This document shows positions 43,223 to 51,814 of a stretch of 64,000 nt of DNA, one piece after another. The position numbers were made by a program, and so were the translations under genes. The stretch lies in the NCBI RefSeq assembly GCF_013340935.1, contig NZ_WHOS01000003.1, forward strand, positions 248,001 to 312,000. Reading direction: 5' to 3'. This stretch comes from Azospirillum melinis (GTDB lineage: Bacteria; Pseudomonadota; Alphaproteobacteria; Azospirillales; Azospirillaceae). The notes below the pieces were generated by a model. That model saw only the letters and a program-made list of their open reading frames with translations. It ran no database searches and was not told where the DNA came from. Position 1 is the first letter of the stretch, and each line of letters begins with the position of its first letter.

Positions 43223-44610
43223 TGAGCGGCACCGGAACCGTCCATGTCATCGGCGCCGGGCTCGCCGGGCTGGCTGCCGCGGTCCGGCTGGTGGAGGCGG
43301 GGCAGTGCGTCGCGCTCTACGATCAGGCTCCGCAGGCCGGTGGCCGCTGCCGAAGCTTCCATGACGCGTCGCTCGGCCGGCTGATCGACAACGGCAACCA
43401 TATGGTGCTCAGCGGCAACCGGGCTCTGCTCGACTATGCCCGGCGGACCGGCGGATCCGATGCGCTGGAGGAACTGCGGCCGGCGGCGTTTCCCTTCCTC
43501 GATCTGCGCGGCGGTGCTGTCTGGACCCTCCGTCCCGGTGGGCTGTGGCTGTTCGACCCGGCGCGCCGGGTGCCGGGCAGTCGGCCGCTCGACTATCTTG
43601 CCGCCCTGCGCTGCCTGACGGCCGGGCGGGCGCAGTCGGTTGCCGACCGCCTTCCCCCCCGTGGAGCGCTGTTCGAGCCGCTGTGGCGCCCTCTGGCGGT
43701 GTCCGCGCTGAACGGGCCGATGGAGCGCATCTCGGCCCGTCTGTTCGGCGCGGTGCTGCGCGAGACGCTGCTGCGCGGCGAGGCAGCCTGCCGGCCGGTG
43801 CTGGCGCCGCGCGGCCTGTCCGCCGCCTTCGTCGAACCGGCCCTGGCACGGCTGCGGGCGCGCGGTGCCGCGCTGCATCTCGGCGCCCGGGTCGATGGGT
43901 TGACCTTCGATCAGGACCGCGTGAGCGGATTTGCCGCCGCCGGCAGCGCCGTGACGCTCGGGCCTGCCGACAGCATGATCGTCGCTGCACCGGCCTGGGT
44001 GGCGGAACGGCTGGTGCCGGGGCTGACCGTGCCGCCACCGGGATCGGCCATCGTCAATCTGCACTTCCAGCTCGACGGGCCGGTGCGGCTGCCGGGCGGC
44101 CTGCCATTCGTCGGGCTGGTCGGCGGAACCGCGGAATGGCTGTTCGCCCGCGACGACCTGCTGTCGGTCACCGTCAGCGACGCGGATGCGCTGGCCGACC
44201 TGCCGGTCGATGAGATCGCCGGCCGGCTGTGGGCGGAGATCGTCCCCCACCTGCACCCGCCATCGCGACTCGGGGAGCCGATTCCGCCTTTCCGCGCGGT
44301 GAAGGAGCGGCGGGCGACGCCCGACCAGTCCCCCGAATCGGTCGCGCTCAGACCGGAAACGCGCACGCGCTGGAGCAACCTGACGCTGGCCGGCGACTGG
44401 ACGGAAACGGGGCTTCCCGCCACCTTGGAGGCTGCCGTGCGCTCGGGAAACCGGGCGGCGGAGGCCACTTTGTCGAATGGAAATAACCCTATACGGCGTT
44501 CGAGAGTGTTTCCGGCCTTCACAAGCTTCCGTCATCGGCCTATTTGGTCGGACGGAGGTGCCGTGCTCGCAAGGCCCGGCCCGGAAGGACAATCAAAGAA
44601 GAGAGGGTAA
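43222..44610 (+). CDS. hpnE: Hydroxysqualene dehydroxylase HpnE, with an extended C-terminus
   Basis: 462 residues of a phytoene-desaturase-like FAD oxidoreductase. The dinucleotide motif is VHVIGAGLAGLAAAVRLVEAG, and the C-terminal FAD motif is LTLAGDWTETGLPATLEAAVRSG. HpnE reduces hydroxysqualene to squalene. The core ends near residue 418; about 44 further residues (starting GNNPIRRSRVFPAF) look like read-through of the sodB upstream region, and its TAA sits inside the sodB ribosome-binding site. Start ATG 43222 overlaps the hpnD stop by one base. Confidence 0.9.
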   Translation: MSGTGTVHVIGAGLAGLAAAVRLVEAGQCVALYDQAPQAGGRCRSFHDASLGRLIDNGNHMVLSGNRALLDYARRTGGSDALEELRPAAFPFLDLRGGAVWTLRPGGLWLFDPARRVPGSRPLDYLAALRCLTAGRAQSVADRLPPRGALFEPLWRPLAVSALNGPMERISARLFGAVLRETLLRGEAACRPVLAPRGLSAAFVEPALARLRARGAALHLGARVDGLTFDQDRVSGFAAAGSAVTLGPADSMIVAAPAWVAERLVPGLTVPPPGSAIVNLHFQLDGPVRLPGGLPFVGLVGGTAEWLFARDDLLSVTVSDADALADLPVDEIAGRLWAEIVPHLHPPSRLGEPIPPFRAVKERRATPDQSPESVALRPETRTRWSNLTLAGDWTETGLPATLEAAVRSGNRAAEATLSNGNNPIRRSRVFPAFTSFRHRPIWSDGGAVLARPGPEGQSKKRG

Positions 44611-44615
44611 ATCAA

Positions 44616-45209
44616 ATGGCGTTCGAACTTCCGCCGCTTCCGTATGCGTATGATGCTCTGGCTCCGTACATCTCGTCGGAGACCCTGCACCTGCACCATG
44701 ACAAGCACCACCAGACCTACGTCACCAACCTGAACAACCTGACCAAGGACACGCCGCTGGCCAACGCCAGCCTGGAGGAGGTCATCAAGGCCTCTGCCGG
44801 CGATTCGTCCAAGGTCGGCATCTTCAACAACGCCGCCCAGGTGTGGAACCACACCTTCTTCTGGCAGTGCCTGAAGAAGGACGGCGGCAAGATGCCGGCC
44901 GCCCTGGAGCAGCGCATCGTCGCCGACTTCGGCAGCGTCGAGAAGTTCAAGGAGGAGCTGACCCAGGCCGCCCTGACCCAGTTCGGCTCGGGCTGGGCTT
45001 GGCTGTACCTGGACGGCGACAAGCTGAAGGTCGGCAAGACCGGCAACGCCGACACCCCGCTGGCCCACGGCCAGAAGCCGTTGTTCACCATCGACGTGTG
45101 GGAGCATGCCTACTACGTCGATTTCCAGAACCGCCGCGCCGATTTCGTGAAGGCGGTCATCGACAACCTTGCCAACTGGGACTTCGCCGCCGAGCAGCTG
45201 GCTGCGTAA
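44616..45209 (+). CDS. sodB: Superoxide dismutase, Fe type
   Basis: 197 residues, standard Fe/Mn-SOD. Metal ligands are the His in LHLHHDKHHQTYV, the His in QVWNHTFFWQ, and the Asp and His in IDVWEHAYYVDF. The FFWQCLKKDGG pattern favours the iron type, though metal choice cannot be fixed by eye. Cytoplasmic, converts superoxide to peroxide. ATG 44616 follows AGAGGG, which overlaps the hpnE stop codon. Followed by a strong terminator. Confidence 0.95.
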   Translation: MAFELPPLPYAYDALAPYISSETLHLHHDKHHQTYVTNLNNLTKDTPLANASLEEVIKASAGDSSKVGIFNNAAQVWNHTFFWQCLKKDGGKMPAALEQRIVADFGSVEKFKEELTQAALTQFGSGWAWLYLDGDKLKVGKTGNADTPLAHGQKPLFTIDVWEHAYYVDFQNRRADFVKAVIDNLANWDFAAEQLAA

Positions 45210-45234
45210 GGTTTCCTGTCGAGGTATGAAAAAG

Positions 45235-45260
45235 CAAAGGCGCCCTTTCGGGCGCCTTTG
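45235..45260 (+). terminator. Intrinsic terminator of sodB
   Basis: CAAAGGCGCCC and GGGCGCCTTTG are perfect complements around a TTTC loop, with T-containing sequence (TCGTTT) after. It is nearly symmetric and lies before the stop of the convergent NDUFAF3-like gene, so it may serve both. Confidence 0.88.
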
Positions 45261-45285
45261 TCGTTTCCGGTGAGGGTATTCGGAT

Positions 45286-45663
45286 TTATACCGGCAGCAT
45301 CGCCGCAGCCACCCGCCGACCTTCGGCCAACAGTACATTGTAGGTCCGGCACACCGCACGGCTGTCCATCAGCTCCACCACGATGCCCTGCTCGCGCAGG
45401 GCCAGGCGCAGGGCCTTCGGAATCATCCGCATGGTGCCACCAGTGCCGAGCAGCAGGATTTCCACCTTCGGCTCCGCCGCCAGCACCGGAGCGAAGTCCC
45501 CCACCGAAAGGGAGGCGACATCGGTCGCCTCCCACGCCAGGGTGCGGTCGGGCAGGACGATCACCGCGCCGACGCGCCACTGGCCGGAAATACAGAACTG
45601 TCCCGGACCGTAGCCGTCGATGACCTGACGGTCCGACGGAATCATCGGCATGATGTCGGCCAT
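45286..45663 (-). CDS. NDUFAF3/Mth938-like protein (DUF498)
   Basis: 125 residues of the Mth938 fold. Visible landmarks are VIDGYGPGQFCISGQ, the central LLLGTGGTMRMIP loop and SRAVCRTYNVLLAEGRRVAAAMLP at the end, all typical of the NDUFAF3/DUF498 group. The mitochondrial homologue NDUFAF3 is needed for complex I assembly. It directly follows secF, 30 bases after its stop, in the yajC-secD-secF unit. Start ATG 45663. The bacterial role is inferred. Confidence 0.87.
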   Translation of the reverse strand: MADIMPMIPSDRQVIDGYGPGQFCISGQWRVGAVIVLPDRTLAWEATDVASLSVGDFAPVLAAEPKVEILLLGTGGTMRMIPKALRLALREQGIVVELMDSRAVCRTYNVLLAEGRRVAAAMLPV

Positions 45664-45693
45664 GCTGCCCTCTCCTTCCCCAAACGTCCGGCG

Positions 45694-46650
45694 TTACGGC
45701 GTGGTCGCCGGGGTGTTGCCCGCCGAAGCGGCATCGGGAGAACCGCGCCGCAGGCGGTTCTCGCCAAGGAACAGCAAGATGGGGGCGGCGATGAACACCG
45801 ACGAGCTGGTCGCAAGGATAACGCCGAAGATCAGCACGATGCCGAAGTCCTGTAGCGCCTCGCCGCCGAACAGCGCCAGCGGAATGATCGACAGCAGGGT
45901 GCAGACCGAGGTGCCGACGGTACGGTTCAGCGTCTCGTTGATCGACATGTCGATCAGGTCGCGCAGCGGCATCTTCTTGTAGATGCGCAGATTCTCGCGC
46001 ATGCGGTCATAAACGACGACCTTGTCGTTCACCGAGTACCCCATGACGGTCAGGATCGCCGCCACGGCCGTCAGGTTGAACTGGATGTCGGTGATGGCAT
46101 AGAAGCCGACGATCTTGGTGATGTCGAGGATCAGCGTCACCACCGCGCCGAAGCCGAACTGCCATTCGAAGCGGAACCAGATGTAGACCAGCATCGCCAG
46201 CATGGCGAGGCCCAGCGCCAGCATGCCGTTGGCGAACAGCTCGCCGCTGACCGACGCGCCGACCGCTTCGACACGGCGGACCTGGGTGCCGGGAATGGAC
46301 TGCGCCAGCGTGTTGCGCACCTTGTCGGCGGCGGCCTGCTGGGCGGCGTCGTCGCCGGGCTGCCGCTCGAGACGGATCAGCACGTCCTGCGGCGACCCGA
46401 ACTCCTGCAACGCCACCTGCCCCATGCCGAGGCCGGACAGCGTATGGCGGAGCGAAGCGAAATCGGCGGCCTGCGGCGTGCGGGCTTCGATGACGATGCC
46501 GCCACGGAAGTCGATGCCGTAATTCAGGCCGGGATGGAAGAACAGGACGATGGACGCGATGGACAGGATCGCCGACACGACGAGGCCGGCGATGCGGCCG
46601 TTCATGAAGGGGATCTTGGTGTTGTCGGGGACGAGGCGGAGATGGAACAT
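45694..46650 (-). CDS. secF: Protein translocase subunit SecF
   Basis: 318 residues with six membrane segments. TM1 is GLVVSAILSIASIVLFFHPGLNYGIDFRGG, the SecF/SecD GIDFRGG box. Membrane segments TM2-6 follow after the periplasmic P1-like loop; MGYSVNDKVVVYDRMREN is the conserved segment between TM4 and TM5. It works with SecD and YajC in proton-driven protein export. ATG 46650 was chosen because the start MFHLRLVP precedes TM1; 11 bases after secD. Confidence 0.95.
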   Translation of the reverse strand: MFHLRLVPDNTKIPFMNGRIAGLVVSAILSIASIVLFFHPGLNYGIDFRGGIVIEARTPQAADFASLRHTLSGLGMGQVALQEFGSPQDVLIRLERQPGDDAAQQAAADKVRNTLAQSIPGTQVRRVEAVGASVSGELFANGMLALGLAMLAMLVYIWFRFEWQFGFGAVVTLILDITKIVGFYAITDIQFNLTAVAAILTVMGYSVNDKVVVYDRMRENLRIYKKMPLRDLIDMSINETLNRTVGTSVCTLLSIIPLALFGGEALQDFGIVLIFGVILATSSSVFIAAPILLFLGENRLRRGSPDAASAGNTPATTP

Positions 46651-46661
46651 CGGAAGACCTC

Positions 46662-48260
46662 TCAGACCGGCAACACGGCCGGACGCGTCCGGCGCAGCCA
46701 CGTCACCATCATCAGGCGCACAAGCACCGTGGCGGTGAACATGGAGATGAGGATGCCGAAGGTGATGGTGACGGCGAAGCCCTTGATCGTGCCGGTGCCG
46801 AAGACGAACAGCAGCGCCATCTTGATGGCCGTCGTCAGGTTGCTGTCGACGATGGTGCTGTAGGCGCGGCTGAAGCCGGCTTCCATCGAGGCGAAGACCC
46901 CACGGCCCTTCTTCGTCTCCTCGCGGATGCGCTCGTTGATCAGGATGTTGGCGTCGACCGCCAGACCCAGCGACAGCAGCACGCCGGCAATGCCGGGCAA
47001 CGTCAGGGTGGCGTGCAGCAGCGACAGCGCCGCGAGCGTCAGCACGAGGTTGACGAACAGCGCCGAGCAGGCGAAGGCGCCGAATAGCCCGTAGCTGGCG
47101 ATCATATAGACGCAGACCATCACGAAGCCGACGACGACAGCGGTCAGGCCGGCGCGGATGGAATCGGCGCCAAGGTCGGGGCCGACGGTACGTTCCTCGA
47201 TCACCTTCAGCGGAGCCGGCAACGCGCCGGCGCGCAGCAGGACGGCAAGGTCGTTGGCATTGGCGGCGGTGAAGTTGCCGCTGATCTGGCCGCGGCCGCC
47301 GGTGATCGGCTCGCGGATGACCGGGGCGCTGATGACCTTGTTGTCGAGCACGATGGCGAAGGGCCGGCCGACATTCTGCTTGGTCACCTCGGCGAACCGG
47401 TTGGCGCCGGCGGTGTTGAACTCGAAGTTCACCACCCATTCTCCGGTCTGCGGGTTGGTGCCGGCCGACGCGTTCTGCAGCGTGGCGCCGTCGACCTCGA
47501 CCTTCTTGCGGATGACGTATTTGGACTGGTAGCGATCACCCTCGGTCGACGGCAGGATCTCCGACCCCGGAGGGGCGCGACCGCTGCTGGGATCGGCGTT
47601 CACGTCGACCAAGCGGAAGGTCATCTTGGCGGTGGTGCCGAGCAGCCGTTTGATGCGGTCGGGATCCTCGACGCCGGGCAACTGGACCAGGATGCGGTCG
47701 TTGCCCTGGCGGGCGATGGTCGGCTCGTTCACCCCGGTCTCGTCGATGCGGCGGCGGACGATCTCGATCGACTGTTCGATGGCCTGGGTGGCGCGGTCGC
47801 GCAGGGCGACCTCGCTCAGCGCCACGGTCACCGTGCCGCCATTGACGGTCACGTCGAGGTCCGGCTGCCCACCGCCCAGAGCCGTGCGGCCCACCGGGCT
47901 GGAGAGCTGGCGCAGGGCTTTCACGGCCTCCTCGGCCTGGGCCGGGTCGCGCAGTTGGACGGTCACGGCGCGCTCGCCGGCGTTCAGCGCGGTGTAGCCG
48001 ACATTGGCGGTGCGCAGCTGCTGCCGCGCGCCGTCCACCAGACCTTCCACGCGGTCGCGGATGACGGTGGCCATGTCGACTTCAAGCAACAGATGCGATC
48101 CGCCGCGCAGGTCGAGACCCAGCGACACCCGGGTGTTGGCGTACCAGGACGGCAGCGCCGCCAGCGTGTCGCGGCCCATGAAGTTGGGCAGCATCAGGAT
48201 GAACCCGGCGATGCAGGTCGCCAGGATCAGGTAAATCTTCCAGCGCGAAAAATAGAGCAT
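46662..48260 (-). CDS. secD: Protein translocase subunit SecD
   Basis: 532 residues. TM1 WKIYLILATCIAGFILMLPNF, then LGLDLRGGSHLLLEVD, a large periplasmic P1 region, and five C-terminal membrane helices with GLAVDANILINERIREE as the conserved SecD motif. It forms the SecDF translocation motor. ATG 48260 begins MLYFSRWKIY. Followed by secF after 11 bases and preceded by yajC with a structured 125-base gap. Confidence 0.95.
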   Translation of the reverse strand: MLYFSRWKIYLILATCIAGFILMLPNFMGRDTLAALPSWYANTRVSLGLDLRGGSHLLLEVDMATVIRDRVEGLVDGARQQLRTANVGYTALNAGERAVTVQLRDPAQAEEAVKALRQLSSPVGRTALGGGQPDLDVTVNGGTVTVALSEVALRDRATQAIEQSIEIVRRRIDETGVNEPTIARQGNDRILVQLPGVEDPDRIKRLLGTTAKMTFRLVDVNADPSSGRAPPGSEILPSTEGDRYQSKYVIRKKVEVDGATLQNASAGTNPQTGEWVVNFEFNTAGANRFAEVTKQNVGRPFAIVLDNKVISAPVIREPITGGRGQISGNFTAANANDLAVLLRAGALPAPLKVIEERTVGPDLGADSIRAGLTAVVVGFVMVCVYMIASYGLFGAFACSALFVNLVLTLAALSLLHATLTLPGIAGVLLSLGLAVDANILINERIREETKKGRGVFASMEAGFSRAYSTIVDSNLTTAIKMALLFVFGTGTIKGFAVTITFGILISMFTATVLVRLMMVTWLRRTRPAVLPV

Positions 48261-48288
48261 GCGTCACTCGAATCCGATCAGACACCCG

Positions 48289-48338
48289 GTCCGGGCGACC
48301 GGCCCCCCCCGTCGGTGGGGCGACCGGCCGGGCCGGAC
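48289..48338 (-). terminator. Intercistronic hairpin between yajC and secD
   Basis: GTCCGG at 48289-48294 pairs with CCGGAC at 48333-48338, and CCCC at 48307-48310 with GGGG at 48317-48320. GCGACCGGCC occurs twice inside (48295-48304 and 48320-48329). No U tract; could partially attenuate or stabilise RNA so that yajC exceeds secDF. Confidence 0.4.
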
Positions 48339-48385
48339 GGGAAGCGCCTTCGGGCCGACCCGTGGAAGAGGGGCCCGGCTGCGGC

Positions 48386-48811
48386 TTACTTGCGGCCGAA
48401 CAGCTTGCCGATCCCGCCGGCGGCGGTGGTGTCGGCCGGCTTGGTCTCGCCATCGGCGACCGGAGCGGCATCGCCGCCGGACTTTCCGGCCGGCTCGGTC
48501 TTGGCGAGAACCAGATTGACGGTCGAACGCAGGCAGCGCACGCGCACGTTCTCTGCGATCTCGACGGTGATCTCGTCGTCGGTGCCGACCTTGGTGACGA
48601 TGCCGATGATGCCGCCGCCGGTCACGACGCGGTCGCCACGGCGGATGGCCGACAGCATCGCCTTATGCTCCTTCATCTTCTTCTGCTGCGGACGGATCAG
48701 CAGGAAGTAGAAGACGACGAAGATCAGGATCAGCGGCGCGAACTGGACGAGCATGTCACCGCCGCCGCCAGCCGGGGCCGCCGTCTGTGCATAAGCCGTC
48801 GAAACGAACAT
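48386..48811 (-). CDS. yajC: Preprotein translocase subunit YajC
   Basis: 141 residues. One membrane helix (LVQFAPLILIFVVFYFLLIRPQQKKMKEH, residues about 21-42) and the cytosolic YajC domain (LSAIRRGDRVVTGGGIIGIVTKV). It is followed by a C-terminal Ala/Gly/Lys extension ending GGIGKLFGRK. YajC associates with SecDF. ATG 48811 has AAGGAG at good spacing. First gene of yajC-secD-secF-NDUFAF3-like. Confidence 0.93.
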   Translation of the reverse strand: MFVSTAYAQTAAPAGGGGDMLVQFAPLILIFVVFYFLLIRPQQKKMKEHKAMLSAIRRGDRVVTGGGIIGIVTKVGTDDEITVEIAENVRVRCLRSTVNLVLAKTEPAGKSGGDAAPVADGETKPADTTAAGGIGKLFGRK

Positions 48812-48934
48812 CTGGAAGCTCCTTACAGGTTTGGTCTCGGCACCGGATCGGCGTTCCGCCGGGACGCCGCGACTATAGCCGCCCATGACCGGGATGCAAT
48901 GGTGATGCGCCACAATCCGCGGGCGCACCACAGC

Positions 48935-48962
48935 TTGTGTGCTTGCCTTGCTGTGTTACCGT
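48935..48962 (+). promoter_or_regulatory. Candidate promoter and palindrome upstream of the DUF815 gene
   Basis: TTGTGT (48935-48940) and TACCGT (48957-48962) are spaced 16 bases, a weak sigma-70 match. Near the start codon, TTTCCGGAAA at 49024-49033 is a perfect 10-base palindrome within an A-rich stretch, possibly a regulator site. Confidence 0.3.
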
Positions 48963-49036
48963 GCGAAGGCGTCGGAAAGATGGCTGCGCGGTCACCCACT
49001 TTCCATGGAACATCCAGAAAAAATTTCCGGAAAATT

Positions 49037-49930
49037 ATGTCGCACTCAATCAAAAGCCCTGGCGAAAAGTCCGGTGCCGATCAGGCGCTCGTCCCCTTGC
49101 TGACCCGCATCGCAGAGGCGCTGGAACGTCTCGCCCCGCCCCCGGAACGGCCGCTGGACTTCGGTGCGGCGGACGCCTTCGTCTGGCATCCCGATCCAGA
49201 CCGTCTGGAAGGGGTTCCCGTGGTCAACCGCGTCGACATCATGCTTCTTCAGGGCATTGAGCGGCAGCGGGAGATCCTGCTGGATAACACCCGCCGTTTC
49301 GCCGCCGGCCTGCCGGCCAACAACGCCCTGCTGTGGGGAGCCCGCGGCACCGGCAAAAGCTCGCTGGTCAAGGCCGCCCATGCCGCCATCTGCGCGGAGC
49401 GGCCGGGCGAACTGGCGCTGGTAGAAATCCACCGCGAAGACATCCCCACCCTGCCCCGCCTGCTGACCCGGCTGAAGGGCGAGGCGCGCCGCTTCATCCT
49501 GTTCTGCGACGACCTGTCCTTCGACCATGACGACGCCCATTACAAGTCGCTGAAGGCGGTGCTGGACGGCGGCATCGAGGGGCGGCCGGACAATGTGGTG
49601 TTCTACGCCACCTCGAACCGCCGGCACCTGATGCCGCGCGACATGATCGAGAACGAGCGGTCGACCGCCATCAACCCGGCGGAAGCGGTTGAGGAGAAGG
49701 TGTCGCTGTCGGACCGCTTCGGATTGTGGCTGGGCTTCCACAACTGCGACCAGGACACCTATTTCGCGATGATCGACGGCTATGTCCGCCATTTCGGCCT
49801 GGAAATCCCGGAAGACCGGCTGCGCGCCGAGGCCGTCGAATGGTCGGTCACGCGCGGAAGCCGGTCGGGCCGGGTCGCCTGGCAGTTCATCCAGGACTTG
49901 GCTGGCCGCCTCGGGAAGCCCCTTCGCTGA
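49037..49930 (+). CDS. DUF815 family AAA+ ATP-binding protein
   Basis: 297 residues. Walker A is LLWGARGTGKSSLVKA, Walker B is FILFCDDLSFD, and SNRRHLMPRDM-E marks the sensor region typical of DUF815. C-terminal lid about 225-297 (WSVTRGSRSGRVAWQF). The family's role is unknown. ATG 49037 follows the TTTCCGGAAA palindrome with no clear Shine-Dalgarno sequence. Its last 44 bases overlap the convergent metallopeptidase-like gene. Confidence 0.87.
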   Translation: MSHSIKSPGEKSGADQALVPLLTRIAEALERLAPPPERPLDFGAADAFVWHPDPDRLEGVPVVNRVDIMLLQGIERQREILLDNTRRFAAGLPANNALLWGARGTGKSSLVKAAHAAICAERPGELALVEIHREDIPTLPRLLTRLKGEARRFILFCDDLSFDHDDAHYKSLKAVLDGGIEGRPDNVVFYATSNRRHLMPRDMIENERSTAINPAEAVEEKVSLSDRFGLWLGFHNCDQDTYFAMIDGYVRHFGLEIPEDRLRAEAVEWSVTRGSRSGRVAWQFIQDLAGRLGKPLR

Positions 49931-51164
49931 CCTTGCGGTCCATCTGGTCGCTCGGGTCGACGGCCTGGCTGCCCTTGCGCAGCTCGAAATGCAGCTGGGG
50001 CGAGGACACGCCGCCGGTCTGGCCGACCCGGGCGATCACCTGTCCCCGCTTCACCGAAGCGCCGCGCTCCACCTCGATCTTGTCGAGGTGGGCGTAGGCG
50101 GTGATCCAGCCGTCGGAATGCTTCAGCAGCAGCAGGTTGCCGAAGCCGCGCAGTTCATTGCCGGCATAGGCGACCACGCCGTTGTCGGCGGCGAACACGG
50201 CGGTCCCCTTCGCGGCAGCAATGTTCAGCCCATCATTGTGCAGACCATCCGGCTTTGGCCCGTAGCCGGAAATCAGCTTGCCCTTCACCGGCCACAGGAA
50301 GCGGGCGCCACCGCGCGGCGGTGGGGCGCCGACCTCGGCCTTCGGTTCCGGCTTCGGCGGCGGTGCAGCGGCGGCAACCTCCTGCTGCGGAGCGGCGGCA
50401 GGAGGAGCGGGTTGAGCGGCTGGTGCCGGAATCGGCGTGGCCGCCGGCTTGCTGCCGGGCGGACGCAGCATGGTCGGCGCCTGGCCCGGCTGATAGGCGG
50501 TGTCGCCGGCTGCGGCAGGGGGCGCTGCGGCCGGTTCCGGCACGGCTCCCGGCTTGGACGGCGGCGGCAGCGGCGTTGCGGCAATTCCGCCGGAGGATAC
50601 GGAGCCGGATGAGGACGCGCCGGGCGGCGGAAGCTCGGCCGCCTGCACCGACCCGCGACCGGCGGGCGAGCCCTGCGGCGTCAGCGGCACGGCACCGCCG
50701 GAGGCGTTCCCAGAGGCGATCATGGTCCCGCCGCTGTCATTGCTGCCCGGCAGGCGCAGGGGCTGGCCGACCTGCACCGCATAGGGCGGGGTCAGGTTGT
50801 TCAGCCGGCTCAGTTCGCTGACGTCGACATTGTGCATCCGGGAGATGCTGTAGAGGCTGTCGCCCTTCTGCACGATGTACTGGCGCGAGGTCGGCAGCAC
50901 CAGCCGTTGCCCGACTTCCAGCCGGTAGGGCGGAGCCAGTTTGTTCGCCTCGATCAGGTCGCGCAGCGGCACATTGTAGCGGCGCGACAGGCTGTAAGCG
51001 CTGTCGCCTTTCTGCACGCTGATGGCGCCGCCGGCCGAATCCGGCACCTCGGAAACCGTGGTGAAGGGGGCAAGCCCCCCCACCCGCTCGCAGGCGCCAA
51101 GCGCCAGCACGGCGGTGGACAGGACCAGAGCGGGCAGGACGCGCTTGGAAAATGCGGGTTTCAT
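49887..51164 (-). CDS. NlpD-like lipoprotein: two LysM repeats and a degenerate LytM (M23) domain
   Basis: 425 residues. Lipobox LALGAC near residue 24 predicts outer-membrane anchoring. Two LysM domains follow (ISVQKGDSAYSLSRRYNVPL and YIVQKGDSLYSISRMHNVDV), then a Pro/Ala-rich linker of about 160 residues, then an M23 domain (GLHNDGLNIAAAKG, SPQLHFELRKG). The usual HxxxD and HxH zinc sites read HNDGLN and QLH, so it is likely an amidase activator like NlpD/EnvC rather than a peptidase. ATG 51164 overlaps the pcm stop by 4 bases. Confidence 0.87.
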   Translation of the reverse strand: MKPAFSKRVLPALVLSTAVLALGACERVGGLAPFTTVSEVPDSAGGAISVQKGDSAYSLSRRYNVPLRDLIEANKLAPPYRLEVGQRLVLPTSRQYIVQKGDSLYSISRMHNVDVSELSRLNNLTPPYAVQVGQPLRLPGSNDSGGTMIASGNASGGAVPLTPQGSPAGRGSVQAAELPPPGASSSGSVSSGGIAATPLPPPSKPGAVPEPAAAPPAAAGDTAYQPGQAPTMLRPPGSKPAATPIPAPAAQPAPPAAAPQQEVAAAAPPPKPEPKAEVGAPPPRGGARFLWPVKGKLISGYGPKPDGLHNDGLNIAAAKGTAVFAADNGVVAYAGNELRGFGNLLLLKHSDGWITAYAHLDKIEVERGASVKRGQVIARVGQTGGVSSPQLHFELRKGSQAVDPSDQMDRKVSEGASRGGQPSPG

Positions 51165-51814
51165 GCGGAACAGACCGATTGCGGCGGGTCGGACAGCAGC
51201 GGAACGAAACGGACGGGCCACAGGTCCTCCCGGATAAGGCCAGCTTCGGAGCGCCGGAAACGCACGACCCTCTGGTCGCGGTGATCGGTCCCCAACGGAA
51301 TGACCAAGACACCACCAATGGCGAGTTGATCCGTCAAGTCTTTTGGCGGCTCCGGCCCACCGGCGGCTGTGACCAGTATACGGGCGAAGGGCGCCTGCTC
51401 CGGCCAACCCCGCGTCCCGTCGCCGAGCCGCGTGGTAATATTGCCGATGTCGAGCGTCCTGAACCGCCCCTCGGCCTCACGCAGAAGCGGTTTCAGCCGC
51501 TCTATGGTGAAGACCCGGCGGCAGAGCCGCGACAGCACCGCCGCCTGATATCCGGAGCCGGTTCCGACCTCCAGGACAAGATGTCGCGGGAGCAGCTCCA
51601 GCGCCTGGGTCATCAGGCCGACCACCAGCGGCTGGCTGATGGTCTGGCCCAGATCGATCGGCAGCGCCGTGTCCTCCCACGCCCGGTCCTGGAAGGCCTC
51701 CGGGACGAACAGCTCGCGCGGGATCCGCTCGATGGCCGCCAACACTCGTGTGTCGGTGACGCCGGCCCCGCGAAGGGCCATCAGCAAGCGGATCTTGCGC
51801 GGGTTGTATGTCAC
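51161..51814 (-). CDS. pcm: Protein-L-isoaspartate O-methyltransferase
   Basis: 217 residues. The family motif LGQTISQPLVVGLMTQ, the SAM site VLEVGTGSGYQAAVLS and the catalytic PCMT region DLTDQLAIGGVLVIPLG are intact. It methylates isoaspartyl residues to start protein repair. The start is GTG at 51814, overlapping the surE stop by 4 bases (GTGA). The serS-surE-pcm-nlpD order matches the conserved surE-pcm-nlpD neighbourhood of other proteobacteria. Confidence 0.94.
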   Translation of the reverse strand: MTYNPRKIRLLMALRGAGVTDTRVLAAIERIPRELFVPEAFQDRAWEDTALPIDLGQTISQPLVVGLMTQALELLPRHLVLEVGTGSGYQAAVLSRLCRRVFTIERLKPLLREAEGRFRTLDIGNITTRLGDGTRGWPEQAPFARILVTAAGGPEPPKDLTDQLAIGGVLVIPLGTDHRDQRVVRFRRSEAGLIREDLWPVRFVPLLSDPPQSVCSA

